From the NCBI RefSeq assembly GCF_002355435.1, contig NZ_AP017313.1:186001-250000 (forward strand): a DNA stretch of 64,000 nucleotides, written 5' to 3'. The stretch comes from Mucilaginibacter gotjawali (lineage in GTDB: Bacteria; Bacteroidota; Bacteroidia; Sphingobacteriales; Sphingobacteriaceae). The notes beneath the pieces were generated by a model. The model worked only from the letters and a program-made list of their open reading frames with translations, ran no database searches and was not told the origin of the DNA. The translations under genes and the position numbers were made by a program. Numbering within the stretch: position 1 is the stretch's first letter; each line of letters starts with the position of its first letter. Below are positions 59,860-64,000 of the stretch, in pieces.

Positions 59860-60771
59860 ATGGAAAACCAAACAGGTCAAACACCTAAAAAAAATTCAAA
59901 TGTCATTTACTTCCTCATCGTGGTGGTATTGGCTTTGCTTGCTACGGATGTGTACTTGTATCTACAAAAAAATAAGTCTGATACCAGAATAGTTTACCAG
60001 GACACCGAGCGCACCCGGCTGCAAACCGAACTGGATAGCCTGGAAGCGCAGATTGAACAGGTAAATTCCGGCAAAGCCAAGCTATCAACCGAGATGCAGG
60101 CGAAAAATGACTCATTGCAGTCGAAAATTAAAGTTTTACGCCAGGAACTTGCCAAGGGTAAATTAACACAGGCCGAGCTTAATAAAGCACAGGAAGACAT
60201 TAAGCAACTGAGGTATTTTGTAACTAATTATACCGCACAGATTGAAGAATTAAAGAAACAGAATACAACTTTAGCAAGTGAACGGGATACATTAAAAACA
60301 AACCTGGCTGTCGCCGCAAAAAAAGATAGTACACTAAGTAAGCAAAATGAAGACCTTGGCGCAAAAGTAAAAGTTGGCTCGGCTATTAAATTAGCTACAG
60401 CCGACGTTGTTGCTTATAAAATTAAAGGAAGCGGTAAAGAAGTTGATGTGAAAAGAGCATCGCCTGCAAAAAAGATCAAGATCAATTTCACGGTTGCAAG
60501 TAACTCACTTGCCGAAAAAGGGATGCATGATATTTTTATCCGCATTATTGATCCTACAGGTAACCTGATCACTGAAACCGATTCCGGAAATTTTAATGCT
60601 GATGGACAGGACCTGCAATTTACCTATAAAACATCCATCGATTTTAAAGATGATGGCAGCGTTTATACCATTGACTGGGTAAACCCGGCCGCCTTTCAAA
60701 AAGGAACCTATACCGTTTTGCTTTATGCTGACGGTTATACCATGGGTAAAACAAGCTTTATGCTGAAGTAA
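59860..60771 (+). CDS. single-pass membrane protein with long coiled coil, function unknown
   Basis: 303 residues: a short cytoplasmic N terminus, one transmembrane helix (about 15-34), a coiled coil of about 110 residues (about 47-170, regular heptads such as LDSLEAQIEQVNSGKAKLST), and a C-terminal beta-rich domain (KINFTVASNSLAEKGMHDIF, FIRIIDPTGNLITETDSG, TYTVLLYADGYTMGKTSFML). The layout suggests a periplasmic structural or sensing role. Found alone; convergent with the sensor kinase. No family name known to me. Confidence 0.7.
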   Translation: MENQTGQTPKKNSNVIYFLIVVVLALLATDVYLYLQKNKSDTRIVYQDTERTRLQTELDSLEAQIEQVNSGKAKLSTEMQAKNDSLQSKIKVLRQELAKGKLTQAELNKAQEDIKQLRYFVTNYTAQIEELKKQNTTLASERDTLKTNLAVAAKKDSTLSKQNEDLGAKVKVGSAIKLATADVVAYKIKGSGKEVDVKRASPAKKIKINFTVASNSLAEKGMHDIFIRIIDPTGNLITETDSGNFNADGQDLQFTYKTSIDFKDDGSVYTIDWVNPAAFQKGTYTVLLYADGYTMGKTSFMLK

Positions 60772-60774
60772 AGG

Positions 60775-60872
60775 GAGGTTGATTGGGTTGATTAAGTGAG
60801 TCGTTGATCAGGTTATAGCTGTAACTATTCACTTAATCAACTCAGTCCAACTTAATCAACCTGATCAACTAA
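60775..60872. repeat. facing word arrays between convergent genes
   Basis: Left part 60776-60822 is built on GTTGATT words, right part 60832-60872 on the complementary AATCAAC words (CACTTAATCAACTCAGTCC, AACTTAATCAACCTGATC). The segment 60778-60800 is identical to 41572-41594. Possible bidirectional terminator by position. Confidence 0.7.
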
Positions 60873-63800
60873 TTATGCCGAAGGTAAACTGATATAAAAA
60901 GTGGTCCCCTCGCCTGTAGCCGTCTCAAACCATACTTTGCCGCCTGCATTTTCAATGGAGTTTTTTACAAAGGCAAGCCCAAGCCCGGTGCCCGAACTTT
61001 TTGTAGTAAAATTGGGTTCAAATATTTTTTCGCGCAATCCATCCGGTATGCCGTCGCCATTGTCTTTTATAGTCAGCAGCACATTTTTATTGGTAACCAT
61101 ATAATTGATTTCAATCAGCCCCAATTTATTTGAAGGAGTGGCTTCGATAGCGTTTTTAAGTAAATTATTGAAACAACGCAGTAACTGATCACGGTCTGCG
61201 AGTATAAAAAATGGCTTATCAGATGCCTGGTTTATGATTTTAATATTGTCCATTTCCTTAAAAATGGTAACCGCCTGGGCCAATATCTCAAAAATATTTA
61301 AACGTTCAAGTCTGGTTTCGGGCATTTTTGCAAACGCCGAAAATTCAGATGCAATAGAGGAAAGGCTTTCGATTTGTTCAACAAACGATTTGCTGAACCT
61401 TTCAAACTTCTGATCGAACTTTGGATCTTTGTCCTTCCATGATTTATCAAGCAGCTGCAGGCCAAGCTTTAATGGTGTTAACGGGTTCTTAATTTCGTGA
61501 GCCACCTGTTTGGCCATTTCACGCCAGGCGCTTTCCCTTTCTGATTGTGCCAGCTTGTGTGCACTGTTTTCAAGCGCGGCTATCATTTTGTTGTATTCTT
61601 TAACCAGGGCGCCTATTTCATCGTTCCTGTCCCACTTTATCGGCTCGTTTTTTTGGCCATAAATAGTTTTACTTAAACTATACTGAATAAAGCTTAATGG
61701 CGAAGTTATTTGCCGGGCAATAAAAACGGCAAATAAGCCAATGGCCATAAACACTATTGCATAAACATTTATCATAACATTCAGCAACGAACCAATATGT
61801 TCTTTATAATCCGATTCGTTCGAAAAATAGGGGAGCTGTAAATAGGCTATCGTTTCGTTGGTTGAATTACGTACCGGCATAAATGCGGCGGTATAATTTA
61901 ATAAACCAATTTTTTCTTCATTCGTATATTCTGATTTTTGCAGGTTCCTGAGATTGATAAAAGCCCGCGTGTTCATTCGCCTGGCCTGTAAGCCGTATTC
62001 GAATATTTTGGGCTGCGTAGTAACCAGCGCTACGCCATCCAGGTCAAATAAAGTAAGATCGGCGGAGTAAGCGTTGGCAAAATTGTCAAAATCAACCTGG
62101 GTAGCCTCATTTACGTTTTTAAGGTATTTTGAATACTGGCTATTTTCAAAAGCTGTGGCTATTTTATGTATTTTTTCTCTTATCGTTTTATTTTGCTGTG
62201 TTTGGTACTCCGTACTTATGGAGAGGTACGTAATAACGCCAACCATTACCAAAGTAGCAACAACCGCAAAAACCATTGAAAACTGTATCCTGGTTTTGTA
62301 CAACACCAGGCCAAGGTTTAATCTGAAATTCCAGCTGAAACGATTGTTTTTGATGCTTAATATCCTCAACCTCTTCCAAAGCCAGCGCACTGAAATTATC
62401 AAAACACTAAAAATCAGGAACACCACAAAAAAGAAGGTTAAAGAAGCTATGCTAAAAATTAGCGGCTTGTTTTCCTTACTTACTACGATAAGCGTTCTTT
62501 TAGTAGGTTTGTAAATTAAGTGGCTGTAAGTGGTAAAGTGCATAAACCACTCGTCACCATTGTATTTTGTGTTTTTGAAAACATATTTGCCTGTTGCCCC
62601 TTCAAACTGGGTATTGGAAAGGTCATAAACAAAATTACCGCTTTGGTTAAATAATTTATTATCGCTGTAAAAAGCGTACGAATAACTTTTAAAATCGTCA
62701 TTATTATCAGGTTCGCCATCAACCAGTAATCCCGGAAACGATGGCGCAATCTGTATTGGTTTTGATTTAAGTTCGATTACCAACGTTCCTGATCGTTCGC
62801 CGTTTTGCATCAACGGCAGGATAGCAAAATAACTGAGGAAGCCGAACGATTCGTTTTCCCGGTAAAAATAGTCAGATACCTTATAGGAACTATAAAGCAC
62901 CATATCTTTAAAAACACCCAGGTCAAAATTTTTGTCGTTCGAAAGCGGCTCGTCTTTTTTATCAAATGCAAATATTTTAAACTCATATTTCGACAGGTAA
63001 CCGCTAAAATAAAGTTTCTCCAGCCGGATCCTTATAAAATTGTTGTCATGGCCGCTATCCTTAAAGTATTGAACGATAGAAGAATCGGCAATAATTTTCT
63101 TCTCTAATCTGTTAAAGTTAAAGTCAGCCTGCGCGTCATCAGGTAATTCAAGTTTTTGTACAAATGTTTTTCGGGTTTGTATTTCTTTAACAGATTCAAA
63201 ATAGTTTAGTTTAATGGATGAAATTAATGCGCACACCAACACGATGAGGGCAAGAGAGGCTGAATCAAGCTCGCCTCTTTTTGAGCGGTATGCATAAGCC
63301 CTTATGGCTACCAAAATGCCCCACAGAATATAAAAAAGAGAAAAATCCTGGTAATAAGTGGATAAGGCGGTGGCCAAAACGATGCTTGCAGCGAAGATCA
63401 GCGTTTTATAGTTTTTAGCTATGGATAGTTTACATGAAACCGCAAGAAAAACCTCCACCAACAGGTAAAAGATCATGTAACTAAAGCATAACATTAATAT
63501 GCCAAGAAAGCTGAAAAACGAAAGATTGAGCACATTGGTTACATCAAAACTGATCTTCGAGTTAATGACAACGCCGTAAAAAAGATTTACAAGAGAAGTT
63601 GACACGCCAATAAGCGCGGCAATTAATGTAACATATATAAAGTAGGACCAGGGCGGACCAATTACTTTCTTGATAAGTTTTTTTCGCTGTTCATATACAA
63701 AAACCACCAACCAGCACACAAATAAAATGTTAATGCACAAATCGCCCAATGAGGGGTAAACCGCACTTGAACCATACAGCTGCGGACTGAATATTTTAAG

Positions 63801-64000
63801 TTGGTATGAAAAATCCGGCCAGCCGTAATGAAGGTTAACAAACCTTATTAAAATGATAAAGCTGCCTAAAAATAGTATTGAAAGGAGAACAAAGCCTTTA
63901 CCGGCAATGAAGCTGCAAATGTTGTGGACTAACAAACAAAGGCTGATCAGGGTTAATAGCCATAAAGCCAGTTGGTAATATAATAATGTAGTATTTAATT
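60873..64000 (-). CDS. NtrY-like sensor histidine kinase, partial (runs off right edge)
   Basis: At least 1042 residues. The TTG at 63935 is not a convincing start: the frame stays open to base 64000 with hydrophobic residues (LLYYQLALWLLTLISLCLLV), so the true start lies outside the window. Many transmembrane helices in the N-terminal 230 residues, a large extracytoplasmic segment, more helices near 495-520 and 560-585, then a HAMP domain, DHp H-box EMAKQVAHEIKNPLTPLKLG (phospho-His near 812) and HATPase motifs LLKNAIEATP, DNGDGIPDGLREKIFEP and SGTGLGLAFVKN. No response regulator is in the window. Confidence 0.9.
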   Translation of the reverse strand, partial: LNTTLLYYQLALWLLTLISLCLLVHNICSFIAGKGFVLLSILFLGSFIILIRFVNLHYGWPDFSYQLKIFSPQLYGSSAVYPSLGDLCINILFVCWLVVFVYEQRKKLIKKVIGPPWSYFIYVTLIAALIGVSTSLVNLFYGVVINSKISFDVTNVLNLSFFSFLGILMLCFSYMIFYLLVEVFLAVSCKLSIAKNYKTLIFAASIVLATALSTYYQDFSLFYILWGILVAIRAYAYRSKRGELDSASLALIVLVCALISSIKLNYFESVKEIQTRKTFVQKLELPDDAQADFNFNRLEKKIIADSSIVQYFKDSGHDNNFIRIRLEKLYFSGYLSKYEFKIFAFDKKDEPLSNDKNFDLGVFKDMVLYSSYKVSDYFYRENESFGFLSYFAILPLMQNGERSGTLVIELKSKPIQIAPSFPGLLVDGEPDNNDDFKSYSYAFYSDNKLFNQSGNFVYDLSNTQFEGATGKYVFKNTKYNGDEWFMHFTTYSHLIYKPTKRTLIVVSKENKPLIFSIASLTFFFVVFLIFSVLIISVRWLWKRLRILSIKNNRFSWNFRLNLGLVLYKTRIQFSMVFAVVATLVMVGVITYLSISTEYQTQQNKTIREKIHKIATAFENSQYSKYLKNVNEATQVDFDNFANAYSADLTLFDLDGVALVTTQPKIFEYGLQARRMNTRAFINLRNLQKSEYTNEEKIGLLNYTAAFMPVRNSTNETIAYLQLPYFSNESDYKEHIGSLLNVMINVYAIVFMAIGLFAVFIARQITSPLSFIQYSLSKTIYGQKNEPIKWDRNDEIGALVKEYNKMIAALENSAHKLAQSERESAWREMAKQVAHEIKNPLTPLKLGLQLLDKSWKDKDPKFDQKFERFSKSFVEQIESLSSIASEFSAFAKMPETRLERLNIFEILAQAVTIFKEMDNIKIINQASDKPFFILADRDQLLRCFNNLLKNAIEATPSNKLGLIEINYMVTNKNVLLTIKDNGDGIPDGLREKIFEPNFTTKSSGTGLGLAFVKNSIENAGGKVWFETATGEGTTFYISLPSA

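Noticed and set aside
1..64000. tRNA, rRNA, CRISPR arrays, riboswitches
   Set aside because: I saw no cloverleaf, no rRNA segments and no regularly spaced identical 24-40-base repeats. The heptamer arrays are far too short in period to be CRISPR, and no FMN-type element precedes ribH.

Overview
The window is chromosomal DNA from a member of the Bacteroidota, almost certainly family Sphingobacteriaceae (Mucilaginibacter- or Pedobacter-like; the genus is a guess). The signs are the Bacteroidota-type -7 promoter box TAnnTTTG in front of many genes, the bacillithiol proteins BshA and YtxJ, a DACNV-domain protein, the RecF/DUF721 gene pair, HYC_CC_PP and heavy-metal-binding-domain proteins, and many exported proteins with short lipoprotein or Sec signals.

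Layout. 1-11 kb is housekeeping: asparaginase, TatD nuclease, two FKBP-type prolyl isomerases with a DHH phosphoesterase, Ndk, RecF with a DciA-like protein, a TPR membrane protein, lumazine synthase, YtxJ and OsmC. 11.2-19.7 kb is a heavy-metal efflux cluster: HYC_CC_PP protein, heavy-metal-binding protein, CusA (in two frames), a TolC-type channel and two CusB-type adaptors, interrupted by two islands of dispersed palindromic repeats. 19.8-20.9 kb holds a GNAT/HTH gene pair. 21-31.5 kb carries lipoate synthase, an ECF sigma/anti-sigma pair, NAD(P)HX repair enzyme, an S41 peptidase, YefM/YoeB, UvrA and a lytic transglycosylase. 31.6-41.4 kb carries a pseudouridine synthase with a long disordered tail, a lactonase, a decayed VapBC pair, BshA, a TIGR01777/DCC1 operon under 18-bp palindromes, and a GH3 beta-glucosidase. 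41.7-49.6 kb is accessory: a DACNV protein with a diadenylate-cyclase-like domain, a methyltransferase, a zeta-toxin locus broken by a stop codon, two copies of a long dispersed repeat, a BLUF photoreceptor, a membrane-anchored LuxR regulator and an archaemetzincin. 49.8-64 kb holds a C-terminal processing protease, a TIR-TPR protein, DUF1835 and carboxypeptidase-regulatory-domain proteins, a complete IS element with 8-bp target duplication, a GHL10 glycosidase, a coiled-coil membrane protein and an NtrY-like sensor kinase running off the right edge.

Three themes stand out. (1) Five genes are each exactly one nucleotide short of an intact frame, several at homopolymers, and a sixth has an in-frame stop; this may be real decay or a sequence-quality signature. 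(2) Many intergenic gaps contain tandem degenerate 7-8-mers, usually facing an inverted copy of the same words, a structured repeat class that ordinary annotation misses. (3) There are four toxin-antitoxin-like modules (two decayed) plus candidate signalling or defence proteins (DACNV-DAC, TIR-TPR).
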